NCBI RefSeq assembly: GCF_036588685.1
Contig: NC_086381.1
Location: 67,525,436-67,589,435 of the forward strand
Source of the DNA: Mytilus trossulus
Lineage: Eukaryota > Mollusca > Bivalvia > Mytilida > Mytilidae
Length of the DNA: 64,000 nt
Reading direction: 5' to 3'
Below, piece by piece: positions 29,001-37,150 of this stretch. Below the pieces are notes generated by a model. The model searched no databases. It was given only the letters and a program-made list of their open reading frames with translations, and was not told where the DNA came from. The number at the start of each line of letters is the position of its first letter. The stretch's first letter is position 1. The translations under genes and the position numbers were made by a program.

Positions 29001-32000
29001 AATTGCTATTGCCCTGACATATTTTATAAATAAGAACTGCCCTTCCCTGATTTAAGATCCTGAATCGACGGGATTTGAACCGTTCATATAATTTAAAACC
29101 CGGTAAAAATATTTTGCAACTGATAGGTTTTCTTATTCATGATGTTATATATGATTTAGATGTGTGTGAGGTTTGTGAGTTACAATACTTTTGTTTTATC
29201 TGTAATTCGTATATTTTCCCTTTGATCTTACTGCCTAATATTTTCGAGTATCAGCGTACTGGCTGTATCACTGAAAATATTAGGCAATACATTGCGTGAC
29301 GTCATAACATTGCGTGACGTCATAATTACCGATAAACAGAATAATAGGTAGTTGAGTTTTTGATACTGATTATCATGTTGAATATCTCAACTCGCCCTAA
29401 CGGGCTCGTCTAGATATTCCACATGATATAGTCAGTGTCAAAAACTCAACTACCTATTATTCTATATATCAATAACATCACTTTACTAAATTGAGTTCAG
29501 TAATTTCAAATGATTTAACGATACTTTTTTTCATACATCACATATGATAGATATAGGAAGATGTGGTGTGAGTGCCAATGAGACAACTCTCCATCCAAAT
29601 AACAATTTAAAAATCAAACCATTATATCACATATGAGTTCACTTACAAAGATTTAGTTGGAGGAGGCCCAATACCTATTAAAGATAGTTTTTTAATATCG
29701 CATATGAATTTTGCTGCCAGTAGTGAAATGTCTCGTAAAAATGCACATGCTATTTATGATTTTACGGTAGACAAATCTTATTAAGACAAACGTATATGAA
29801 ATTAAAAATTGTGTTTTGTCTGTACGCCTTTTTGTGTTGTTTATTTCTTACATATTTCTTTGTTTTAAAGTGTAAAGATCATAACCGATGTTGGCTGCTT
29901 TATCCCTATTTATTTTACATTTTTACCCATTTAGGAAGTACACCACTAATTCATGGTCCCATTGCTTTCTATGTTAAATTCCTCCGTTTCAAGCAGGCAC
30001 ACCTCTTTTATTTTAAGTTCAAATAAAGTGGCAATCATTGCATGTCAAAGCAACACATTCTGGTGTCCTGTACTGAAAAAATCAACATACCTTACATTGC
30101 ATATAAGAAAGAACTGGTTCCCAGAACTTCGGATGTACCAAAACAGGTACTTCCGATCTGACAAAAAGGCAAAATGTACCCTCCTTTTTAAATTTCAGGC
30201 CATATTTTTATTATTCAAATTTATCAGTCAAAAATTGTTCTACAATGATCACCAGTCATGCAGCTTTCATTTGATACCAAAATTAATAAAATATTCTAAA
30301 TATTTTGAAAGTTATGTCCATGCGTAGGAACTATTTTGTGTTAAATATGTACTACTTTCTGGTATGTGCTTTCTGGCCGGGCCTGAATTAGTGGTGTTAC
30401 ACCTATAACAGAACCAAACTTGCTATATTGACTTGTTCATTACTTATTTTCATTATATGATCTATTTCAAGCAATAAAAAACATATAAAGCTTTAGTCCA
30501 AAGACTATTTTATTACTTCAAAGCTCAAATTGGACTGGTAGTAACATATGGGTTATTCAAAGAAAACTGCATATATATATTACCAGTGGCCAATATACTT
30601 TTTTTATTCTCAATATCACTGTTTTATTTATTAATTTCTATTAGGAAAGCTATGCGCTTACTAATAGTCATATTTTTATCAGAGTTTCTTCATTACATAA
30701 AAATATATTAGTCCAAACTTAAGACATAAATGAGAAATTATCCCCCCTTTTTTCTTGAAATTGGAAAAAGGCTTTTTTTTGTATGAACCATAATTCTGTG
30801 GTAAAACATAGATTAATAAGAGCAATTTATATATCCCTCAGCTAGATAACTTGCTAAACTGGTTCAAAATTGCATGTTCAGTGATATTTTTGAATTCTTA
30901 TATGAGTATATACCATTTGCCTAGATTGTAAAAGGCTACCCTAAGAAAAACATAAAAACTTGAAAAATCATAAGATTACTTTGACCAAGAGCTATTCTTT
31001 TATATATACAAGTCATAAAATATATGTTTTATTGATTTCAATAAAAAAAAATGCAAAAATAAGAATTTGGAGTCAAGTCTTAACTGCATGCATGTTGTAT
31101 GACCATAAAAGGCTAACATACTTGAGTATGCCAATTTAAGAGCTTAAATTTCCCATAAGCAGGACTGTTGACCCAAAAAAAATGATTAGACATGATTTCT
31201 AACATCATATTTGACTTATTTTCATTGGAATAGGTACAACTTCTAAAAATTGGATTTCTGGTGATTCTCTGTAATAGGAAGTACACCACTAATTCATGGT
31301 CCCATTGCTTTCTATGTTAAATTCCTCCGTTTCAAGCAGGCACACCTCTTTTATTTTAAGTTCAAATAAAGTGGCAATCATTGCATGTCAAAGCAACACA
31401 TTCTGGTGTCCTGTACTGAAAAAATCAACATACCTTACATTGCATATAAGAAAGAACTGGTTCCCAGAACTTCGGATGTACCAAAACAGGTACTTCCGAT
31501 CTGACAAAAAGGCAAAATGTACCCTCCTTTTTAAATTTCAGGCCATATTTTTATTATTCAAATTTATCAGTCAAAAATTGTTCTACAATGATCACCAGTC
31601 ATGCAGCTTTCATTTGATACCAAAATTAATAAAATATTCTAAATATTTTGAAAGTTATGTCCATGCGTAGGAACTATTTTGTGTTAAATATGTACTACTT
31701 TCTGGTATGTGCTTTCTGGCCGGGCCTGAATTAGTGGTGTTACACCTTATGTCTGTTTGTTTTCTTCACACATCATCGTTGTCAATATAATGTAATTGTA
31801 TGTGGCTGTAAGAGTGTTTCCTAGCTATAAAACCATGACTTTTTAATCCATCATTTTATACATAAGAAAATACTGTACCAAGTCAGGAATATGACAGTTG
31901 TTATCCGTTGGATGTGTGGGAGGCTTCTAAAAAAATCCACGTTATAATGGTAAAACGAATGACGTTTAAATATCGATACACGATTATCATAAAGACAGTG

Positions 32001-34003
32001 TTAACGTCATAAATATATGTACACATCTCTCAAATTTAGGAAGTCTCTTTATCTTAAACAGTTTTCTATTAGTACTGACAAGAACATCTTGGCTGAAGTC
32101 ATCTATTAAATCAAATTATACATAGAACTTACAACGTAACAGTCAATTTCGCAACATGAACACTCGTATTTATCCAATAATTCACCATTAGTTTATAGAT
32201 ATTATGTGCGCATTTAAGGGAACAGTTACAAGCTGTATAAAAGCGTTAGATGTTCCTTTAAAAAATTATACGAAATCGCAAATAAATGCAAACGTACTAT
32301 AACCAGAATTAGATTTAATTCGAGTCAACACATTTTGCTTATTCTGAATTTAACATTCAATCATGGATTAATTGCCTGTGCATGCATCGATGTATTGAAA
32401 CTAGAGTTCCTACTGGTAATAAAATAAGTAATTGCTTCTCCATTAAGATTTTGTTTATTGATTTGAATGTCAAAACAAACTTAGTTGATTTTAATTATCG
32501 GTATATGTTTCATTTGTACTATTTCAATCCATTTATTTCTTTTTTCAAACATGCCATCACCAAATGTGAAAAAATACATTACAATTTTTGTCAACTCTAT
32601 TTGTTCCAATAGTGACACCAAAAGTTTCATTTCAGAGCACGTACATGCATCAACGCTTTTAATGATGTCACGTGGCTCCATCTTCAGATATCTAAGTAGT
32701 GTTTTGTACAATGTTTGTATGAGCCTGTTTATCGATTAACTGTTTACCATGATGTTGGTTATTGATTTCCGATGTGCTGATTTTGGCTGTCTATGATAAC
32801 TATTAACTGTATGTGCAATATGCTATAAACCTTACACGCGTTATTTTATTCTGAACCCTTGGAAGACAATAAATGTGTGATTGCATTCACAGTTTTTCTT
32901 CTTCAAATAATACGTGATCTGTTGTAAAATATGAATTTATGTTTCCAAGGGGAAATCTTTATTGTTAAGCGGATAAAGATGTTATCGCCATACTTTTTTT
33001 TTACCTTGATGCAGTTACGCATTTTTCTCTTGTGACTGCAGAGAATCAATAATATTATCTCTTGAATTAAGGAAATATAATTTTTGTTTTATTTTTTAGG
33101 TGCAATAACTGTCATACTAAGGAGGATAGCCAGATTTCTTGCTACTGCATGGACTGTCAGATATTCATCTGCGATAATTGTGTGATAGAACATCGAATGA
33201 AAAACAAAAATCATAATCATATCTATCATCACATTTTTTTACGCGGATATAAACAAGCAAATGAATGGGGACCATCCTCTTATTATTCCAAGATAATTGA
33301 TTTGAAATTCATTGCAGCTGACATTGTAGCGATATTGGAAAATGTCAAATTGTGTACTTATAACTTGACAGGAGGGTTGATTAATACTTTGTCCATAACA
33401 ATACATGAAGAAAACAGTCGGATAGCTTGTATCAACGATTTCAAGATAGCAGTTACAGTACCTAGAAATAACCTGATACAAATTTTCACTATCCTAGCTT
33501 CAATCACATTAACGGATTTAAGAACTCCAGAAGAAACGAAAATGACTGGTGGAATTACATGTAGAATGGATATATTATATGTGGCCTTCTCTGATGCAAT
33601 ACGATTAATGGATTTATCAGGACAAATACAAAGAGTAATAAACATACCAAGTGTTAATATACTGCATTCTGTAAACGACGACCAGATGTTATGTGTACAC
33701 TCCAAAGACCAATCAGATAAAACTGTGTCATGTCTTGACTTAACTAATTACAGTTTGTATGACTTTGAACGTTTTCCGTTCCATCCTGAAGATGTTACTA
33801 CTGATGACGTTGGTAACATTATTTTTATTGATGATGGTATGATTTGGCATGCTGATAGTGACGGAAAGAACATCAAAATTATGTTGTCAGATACATTTGA
33901 TAAAAAAAAGTTTAGAAGGGTTACTTATCATAAAGATTCAAAAGTTTTGTTGACATATCAAACCAATTATGGCAATGTTAAAGTGTACAGAAAACTACAA
34001 TAG
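4359..34003 (+). CDS. HEPN (DZIP3-type) - B-box - beta-propeller protein, 19 exons, ~1197 aa
   Basis: Predicted large multidomain protein. The coding exons I can join are 4359-5030, 6113-6218, 6817-6963, 7505-7825, 10095-10250, 14470-14550, 15774-15881, 16053-16367, 17994-18176, 18896-18934, 19888-19944, 20650-20706, 22099-22170, 23366-23493, 24877-25008, 25378-25420, 26560-26593, 27408-27446 and 33100-34003. Each has an AG acceptor and a GT donor, and reading phase is continuous with no stop. Order: HEPN domain (1-224), coiled coil (225-308), module 1 (about 352-412), module 2 (about 577-631), CX2C-CX2C (662-674), acidic/basic linker (697-896), B-box-like finger (898-937), propeller (about 945-1197). 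By family resemblance it may act in RNA sensing, ubiquitin-linked or antiviral responses; that role is inferred. No RING finger is seen. Weak points: the 5.7-kb last intron (two genes possible), unseen extra short exons, and the unmapped 5' UTR. Introns 1 and 13 are phase 0; most others are phase 1. Confidence 0.72.
6113..6963 (+). CDS. Exons 2-3: coiled-coil segment
   Basis: Exon 2 is 6113-6218 (acceptor TTATTTCAG, donor CTCG|GTAACA) and exon 3 is 6817-6963 (acceptor ATTACAG, donor GATG|GTAATC). Together they give residues 225-308: charged heptad-like helix with regular leucine and isoleucine spacing, including KLNHKVDNLESIIRIAIEKA. This is typical of the oligomerisation helix placed after HEPN or B-box domains. 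The intron between them (6219-6816) holds no recognisable gene. Confidence 0.68.
7505..7825 (+). CDS. Exon 4: module 1 of a repeated domain
   Basis: Residues 309-415, phase 1 at both ends. An acidic/serine-rich lead-in is followed by a compact alpha/beta-looking module (about 352-412) with the run VFKTPTNLRKAVKSLV. Exon 8 has the same pattern (VFRSYSTLEVAVKNLI), so the two exons appear to be ancient duplicates. I do not recognise a named family. Acceptor TTTTGTATTGTAG and donor AGAG|GTAACT are both good. Confidence 0.7.
7826..10094. repeat. Intron 4: degenerate A, D and E repeats
   Basis: No exon seen. About 8250-8345 is a worn minus-strand family A copy, 8553-8815 a plus-strand family D copy (GATTTGGTACAGGCATTTTC near 8706) and 8960-9215 a family E copy (GGCAACAGTAGTATACCG). 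From about 9220 to 10094 I see only AT-rich unique-looking sequence. Confidence 0.6.
10095..10250 (+). CDS. Exon 5: acidic segment
   Basis: Residues 416-467, starting after CTTCACAG and ending at the strong donor GGTT|GTGAGT. A closer GT three bases upstream would also keep frame but is a weak donor; using GTGAGT, the next exon must begin at the TTATTGTAG acceptor, and that gives an open frame. The sequence is rich in Asp/Glu with no motif I recognise. Confidence 0.62.
11921..12451 (+). repeat. Nested insertion (family E with a B-like tail) inside a family C 3' tail
   Basis: The host tail reads CATATTGCC..., up to GTTATTACAG at about 11920, and resumes at CGGTAATTAGTCTAATTTGG at about 12451. 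The uninterrupted tail near 45660 reads TCATTACAAACCCGGTAAAT, so the DNA in between is an insertion. It begins with GGCAACAGTAGTATACAGC (family E) and contains a B-like GTGCGTTTCGTTCACACAAG near 12339. Confidence 0.55.
13205..13399 (+). other. Short protein-like open frame of unknown status
   Basis: After a stop near 13205, one plus frame stays open for about 60 codons to a TAA at about 13399. It has a balanced, non-repetitive composition (ELTEDDVKTINFKIEARL). An AG acceptor (TCAATTCAG, ending about 13236) and a GT donor (CGTAAA|GTAACC) could bound a 69-nt exon in phase 0, which does not fit the phase-1 flanks of the HEPN gene. It may be an alternative exon, a decayed paralogous exon or chance. 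Confidence 0.2.
13835..14060. mobile_element. Family H palindromic MITE-like element
   Basis: TATTCGTTGAATACCAATTT followed by TTGTGGATTTCGTGG at the left is mirrored by CCACGAAATTAAATATATTA and CACGAAAATTGGTTAC at the right, giving an imperfect palindrome of about 200 bp with no coding capacity. Half copies occur at about 14630-14760 (GTGGGGTACCAATTTTCGTG) and 15290-15362. Confidence 0.65.
14470..15881 (+). CDS. Exons 6-7: short linker exons
   Basis: Exon 6 is 14470-14550 (acceptor TTATTGTAG, donor TACG|GTATGT); exon 7 is 15774-15881 (acceptor TTTTTTCAG, donor AAAG|GTATCA). They encode residues 468-530: a valine/lysine strand-like piece, then a leucine-rich helix (AVDNLKCLLKLTGLPNDLLH). Both are phase 1 to phase 1, so either can be skipped without breaking frame. 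The intervening intron contains family H fragments at 14630-14760 and 15290-15362. Confidence 0.6.
16053..16367 (+). CDS. Exon 8: module 2 of the repeated domain
   Basis: Residues 531-635. The first half is tryptophan- and serine-containing beta-like sequence; the second half (577-631) has VFRSYSTLEVAVKNLIGKII, matching exon 4 in the spacing VF-(K/R)-x2-(S/T)-x-L-x2-AVK-x-L. Acceptor TATTTTTCAG, donor GAAG|GTAAAC, phase 1 at both ends. The preceding intron (15882-16052) is only 171 bp and contains a scrap of family B (ACGCCAGACGTG). Confidence 0.7.
16368..17993. repeat. Intron 8: family E (minus) and family A variant
   Basis: 16408-16555 is a minus-strand family E copy (GGTATACTACTGTTGCC). 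17806-17925 is a diverged family A copy (GTGCAAATGAGAAAACTTCA, then CATACGGCCTACAACAATGA). 16560-17760 is AT-rich with no feature I can support. Confidence 0.55.
17994..18176 (+). CDS. Exon 9: CX2C-x5-CX2C cluster
   Basis: Residues 636-696. After a lysine-rich helix the exon encodes C662-D-H-C665 and C671-K-N-C674, four cysteines spaced as a small zinc knuckle, followed by a basic stretch (INHIRRQDKALKMKDQ). Only four ligands are visible and the loop is just five residues long, so a complete zinc site is possible but unusual. Acceptor TATTCAACAG and donor CAAA|GTGAGT are strong. Confidence 0.68.
18177..18895. repeat. Intron 9: minus-strand family D copy
   Basis: 18441-18690 is a minus-strand family D copy: TGTCAATATAAAGG, AGCTATAAAACCAGGTTTT and CCTGTATCAAGTTAGGAAAT read in the reverse order of the plus copies. 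The remainder is AT-rich with no supported feature. Confidence 0.5.
18896..22170 (+). CDS. Exons 10-13: charged linker made of very short exons
   Basis: Exons 18896-18934, 19888-19944, 20650-20706 and 22099-22170, each phase 1 at both ends. They encode residues 697-771: KREKEAIE, an acidic tyrosine-rich piece (DESDYDSYYSTEKN), a Thr/Glu piece, and KKRKTATTSETENLEENR, which could be a nuclear localisation signal. The 18896 exon is supported by a branch-like TTCTAAC and AGGGTTAG acceptor and a GAAG|GTATGA donor. Such tiny symmetric exons suggest a flexible, alternatively spliced linker. Intronic DNA here includes a minus family A copy (19402-19513), a C-tail scrap (20455-20530), a family D scrap (21236-21345) and a family C-like tail (22450-22660). 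Confidence 0.58.
20831..21010. repeat. Short-word-rich block of TGCATTAC/GTAATGCA motifs
   Basis: Within the intron after exon 12, words such as GCATTACATGTAAT, TGTAATGTAACG and TGCATTGCATTGCATGG recur in both orientations over about 180 bp. Simple palindromic composition, no coding. It may be a degenerate MITE or a low-complexity block. Confidence 0.4.
23366..26593 (+). CDS. Exons 14-17: basic helical region before the B-box
   Basis: Exons 23366-23493 (ends phase 0), 24877-25008 (phase 0 to 0), 25378-25420 and 26560-26593 (ends phase 2). They encode residues 772-883: an amphipathic helix (KSLNKLVVDMKQALQKLGE) and a strongly basic segment (KEKKKRTKLIAKLKD), then an acidic spacer. No named domain recognised. 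The introns contain a minus-strand family C fragment (24230-24600) and a family C tail (26165-26460). Confidence 0.58.
24230..24600 (-). pseudogene. Family C retroelement fragment (post-RT region)
   Basis: On the minus strand 24590-24378 encodes YDRDDFNPLIVYFTFLSINV and PAYGVYI, closely matching the copies at 52161-52400 and 53378-53581. It is truncated at both ends and lacks the YIDD catalytic region. It lies antisense within an intron of the HEPN gene. Confidence 0.6.
26165..26460 (-). mobile_element. Family C retroelement 3' tail, truncated copy
   Basis: Contains GGACGAAAGATACCACATAG, AACTGACAACGCCATGGCTC, AACACGAACCCTTCC and CTCCGGAAGGGTAAGCAGAT, the same order as the copies at 11685, 45440, 51739 and 61020. 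The orientation is assigned because in the 51739-52400 copy the reverse-transcriptase reading runs on the minus strand into this tail. The minus-strand 119-codon frame here is not considered a gene. Confidence 0.6.
27408..27446 (+). CDS. Exon 18: 39-nt micro-exon
   Basis: Acceptor TTCAAACAG, donor CTACA|GTATGT. It enters and leaves in phase 2 and adds exactly 13 codons (EQIPIHTKLRQLQ-like) without a stop, directly linking exon 17 to the B-box exon. If skipped, frame is still kept. Support is splice sites and phase only. Confidence 0.45.
27447..29330. other. Last intron, proximal part: nothing recognised
   Basis: AT-rich sequence with no exon that I can join in phase. Short frames at 27836, 28196 and 29075 lack splice context and protein-like composition. 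Confidence 0.4.
29294..29463. mobile_element. Palindromic MITE-like element with twin CRE-like sites beside it
   Basis: AGAATAATAGGTAGTTGAGT at 29338 is mirrored exactly by ACTCAACTACCTATTATTCT ending at 29463, and the arms continue inwards (about 50 bp each) around a centre AACTCGCCCTAACGGGCTCG. Immediately left, ATTGCGTGACGTCATAA occurs twice in a row (29291-29325), each with TGACGTCA. The transcript would form a long hairpin. Confidence 0.75.
29548..29630 (+). repeat. Family A repeat fragment
   Basis: ATATAGGAAGATGTGGTGTG and GCCAATGAGACAACTCTCCA followed by the AT-rich AATAACAATTTAAAAATCAA segment. Non-coding, truncated after about 80 bp. Confidence 0.8.
29870..31935 (-). repeat. Family D copy interrupted by the 1.8-kb element
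   Basis: Left half (about 29890-29930: GGCTGCTTTATCCCTATTTA, TTTTTACCCATT) and right half (31747-31935: TATGTCTGTTTG, CATCGTTGTCAATATAATG, CTATAAAACCATGAC, CCAAGTCAGGAATATGACAG) join into one minus-strand family D copy. Confidence 0.65.
29934..31746. mobile_element. 1.8-kb non-autonomous DNA element with identical 471-bp direct terminal repeats
   Basis: The segments 29934-30403 and 31277-31746 look identical base for base. Outer ends are GGAAGTACACCACTAATTCA and TGAATTAGTGGTGTTACACC, an inverted repeat with a small offset. The outside bases are TTA on both sides (29931-29933 and 31747-31749), a 3-bp duplication, and termini start with GG: both features fit PIF/Harbinger-type elements. The 870-bp middle is non-coding. 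Flanks are the two halves of a minus-strand family D copy. The identical 124-codon frames in the two ends are not genes. Confidence 0.7.
31936..33099. other. Last intron, distal part: no feature recognised
   Basis: AT-rich DNA between the interrupted family D copy and the final exon. Overlapping frames at 32382-32739 on both strands lack splice context and look like chance. Confidence 0.35.
33100..34003 (+). CDS. Terminal exon: B-box-like zinc finger and beta-propeller
   Basis: After TTTTTTAG the exon reads C-N-N-C, then C-Y-C-M-D-C, C-D-N-C, H and H-N-H (residues 898-937), the ligand spacing of a B-box finger. From about residue 945 the sequence has repeated strand patterns (DLKFIAADIVAILENVKL, GGITCRMDILYVAFSDAIRL, DVTTDDVGNIIFIDDGMIW, YHKDSKVLLTY) typical of the NHL/SMP-30-like propeller that ends bivalve TRIM-type proteins. 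It lacks the usual coiled coil after the B-box. TAG stop at 34001-34003. It could alternatively be the main exon of a separate B-box gene with its own unseen 5' exon. Confidence 0.8.
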
Positions 34004-36390
34004 ATGACACTGATACAATGTACAAAGTTTGTTTATAGGATAATGTGTTGACAAGATATATCAAATAATATTGCTTATACAAAAAAATTGCTAATAAAAT
34101 ATATAGTCTATATTGTTAAATTCAAATATAAGAAACAGCAAAACATCTGAAACATACATTTTGTCTTTTTCAAATGAGAATTTATATGAAATAATTTTGT
34201 TACAGCGCCCTGATAAATAATGGCATACTTAATAATCTTAACAATGATCGTCCAACAATTTATATCAGTATTGAGCATGTTGAGACAGAAAAGTAAATAA
34301 AAAAACTCCAGAAATTCAAAATGTTCAATGACTATTTATTAATTTTTTTCTGGCAAGCTTCGAGGTTAACAACAGGTAAGTAGTCAATGCATTAGTACGA
34401 ACACGAGTTATCAGTAGCATTTCATAACTTCTCTGTTGATACAATAAGAAAACATTTCAAGCTAAAGATTTAATTTCCTTCCGCAAAGAAGACTTAACTT
34501 GACAGGCGTTTCAATTGTTTAACATAATATATACATGATATATAGGAAGATGTGATATTAGTTCCAATGAGACAAATCTCCAATCATCCAAGTCACAATT
34601 TATAAAAGTTAACCTTTATAGTTCAAAGTACGGTCTTCAACAATGAGCCTTGGTTCACACTGAACAGCAAGTTATACAGAAACCTAAAGATTACTAGTGT
34701 AAAATATTTCACACGGAAAACTAACGGTCTAATACATATGAAAAATAAGAAACGAGAAACACTTATGAACTACATAAACCGACGACAACTAATGAACATG
34801 AGATTCATGACTTAGGACAGGTGCAAACAATTGCAGTTAGATTAAACGTTTTTTAATTTTGAAAATATGAAAATGAAACGGTACTGTTTCATTTTCTTTC
34901 TGTATAGGTTTTTGTTTTGACATTGTACATACGTACTTATGTTCAGGGCATTGATTTTAGACATTTTCTATGCAATGCACCCAACGATTCCAACAGTTAT
35001 TTTGACGATTGCTGCTGATGATTGGAAATGTAGGTACACATAATTATATATGATCACTTGTAGAATTTTGATAACTTGTCTTTTCTGCGCTCTTTTATAC
35101 GGTTGCCTTAAAGAAAAAACTATATTTGTAAGACTATTTGTCTGCAGTCTTCAGATAATAAATTATAACGTCGTCTCCATTACCTCGATATAAAAACTCA
35201 TGTCGTGTAGATTTGTGGCGACATTTTTCTTTGTCCTAGGAATCTGTTTTGAAGTTTGTTTAAACCTATTTATTTATAATTTATTCATAGTGGATTAAAA
35301 ACAAGTTATTACAATTTATATCAATTACACTCAACTTTGCTGGTACGAGTGCTGTCTTGTAGTGGCATAAGCCTGCTCTTTTTCGAAATTTACAAAAGTG
35401 TTAAACGTGCAAGAGATATTGGTCTCTCTTAACACGTATTAGTCATTTATTATCCCGTTCCGGTGAACTATCATCGTTCATAAAGACCATACTCGCAAAT
35501 GGTGTCAACGGAGAGCCGATTTTTCTTTACCTGAAACTTTATTCCCAGAACGGTGTTGATATCTCAAAATTTTAAACAGAAACAATAACGAGTTATGCTG
35601 GTTCTCTCTTTGATTATTGATTTCTGACCAAAAAAATAATAAAACACGTTAAAAACTTGAAATTGATCCAGAATAGACTTTTAATGTATAATAAAATTAT
35701 TATAATATACAAGAACATAAGAAAACAATTTTGAAGATAAGATATCTTATCAAGTAATGTGTGCAGTGTAATTATCCAATGATACTTGGTAAAAGGGTTT
35801 TGCAATTATAGCAAAAACCATTTAAGGAAGATTTGAATTTTGATAGAAATCAATAGTAGCAAAATGCTGTTAATTTTAAACAGTACCTTCAAGATACAAA
35901 AGTAAAAAAAAAAATAAAAATCACAAAAATACTGAACTCCGAAAAAGATTTAAAAAGAAAAGTGTCAAATTTACAAAAATATCACAGTACAGTTTCAGGT
36001 GGATGGCCTCTTTAAGTTAAACATGTTCAATGCGTATGTGTTTCTCTTCAGAAAAACATATTCATATTTGTTATGCATCAAAACATACCCAGGTTTGATG
36101 ATTTTTTTGACTTTTTATTGATCCATGATGTCAATATTAAAATGATAATTTTATTTGAAGTCTTGGCTTATAATCCGTTCCAATGCATATACATTATGTC
36201 TACTTGCTTGAAAAATATAAAGCCTTTGAACACGGTTAAACTAAAGACAAGTTTCAGTAGAAACCCTTGTTTCCTTATTTTTTGTGACCCTTACCATAAT
36301 TTTTTTATATTTTTATATTAAAATATACAAAAAAGACATCAGTTAAGTTTAACATTGATCTACAAATATCAAAAACATAGAGTGTTGAGA
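34004..36390. repeat. Gene-poor stretch with a long family A copy
   Basis: 34547-34855 is a long plus-strand family A copy (GATATAGGAAGATGTGATAT, then TACGGTCTTCAACAATGAGC and a distal part running to the CATAAACCGACGACAACT segment). 35900-35970 has a family D scrap (CACAAAAATACTGAACTCCG). Nothing else supported. Confidence 0.6.
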
Positions 36391-36394
36391 TCTC

Positions 36395-36665
36395 ATTAAC
36401 ATGTTTAACCCCGCCGCAAATTTTCGCCTGTCCCAAGTCAGGAGCATCTGGCCTTTGTTAGTCTTGTGTGCTTTTTATTTTAGTTTCTTGTGTATACTTC
36501 GGAGTTTAATATGACGTCCATTATCACTGTACTAGTAAACATATTTTTAGGGGCCAAATGAAGGACACCTACGTGTTCGGGAATTTTCGCTACATTGAAG
36601 ACCCATTGGTGGCTTTCGGCTGTTGTCTGCTCTATGGTCGGGTTGTTGTCGCTTTGACACATTCC
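36395..36665 (+). repeat. Family F repeat
   Basis: ATGTTTAACCCCGCCGCAAA, GTCCCAAGTCAGGAGCATCT, TTTAGTTTCTTGTGTATACT, GGCCAAATGAAGGACACCTA and GTCGGGTTGTTGTCGCTTTG in order. A second copy sits at 62635-62860. The 60-codon minus frame is not a gene. Confidence 0.75.
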
Positions 36666-36998
36666 TCATTTCCTCTCTCAATTTCAATTCTATTAGAACT
36701 ATATTAGGTGTTCACATCGAAGTCATAGATGTATCAGTAAGTCTGAAGTCTTTATGATAGATAAGAATCAAGTATTGTTGCGATTATGATTTAATGAAGT
36801 GGCCTTAAAGTTTAAATCATCTCGCTAATAAAGTTATCAAGCTAGAAATGCCATAAAAATATTTAATCAGAATAAATGTCAATAGCTAGTATGAAATAAT
36901 TGTAAAACGAACACAAACATTGCGAAGTGCAAAAATGTTTTTCAGCGTAATACTAGTATATATGAACAAGGTACGCAACCAATTAACCTGTCTTTAAT

Positions 36999-37150
36999 AG
37001 ATATAGGAAGATGTGGTGTGAGTGCCAATGAGACAACTCTCCATCCAAATAACAATTTAAAAAAAAGTAAACCATTATAGGTCAATGTATGGCCTTCAAC
37101 GCGGAGCATTGACTCACACCGAACAACAAGCTATAAAGGGCCCCATATAT
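36999..37150 (+). repeat. Family A repeat
   Basis: Near-consensus copy: ATATAGGAAGATGTGGTGTG, CCAATGAGACAACTCTCCAT, GTATGGCCTTCAACGCGGAG, CACACCGAACAACAAGCTAT, GGGCCCCATA. Non-coding. Confidence 0.85.

Noticed and set aside
29953-31670. Two identical 124-codon frames as a duplicated gene
   Set aside because: They lie within the identical 471-bp ends of the DNA element; composition is not protein-like and no motif is present.
29934-31746. LTR retrotransposon with two LTRs
   Set aside because: Ends are GG...CC rather than TG...CA, the target duplication is 3 bp (TTA), and no primer-binding site, polypurine tract or gag-pol frame is seen. Not fully excluded.
33239-33705. Minus-strand frames opposite the propeller exon
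   Set aside because: They are antisense shadows of the real exon.
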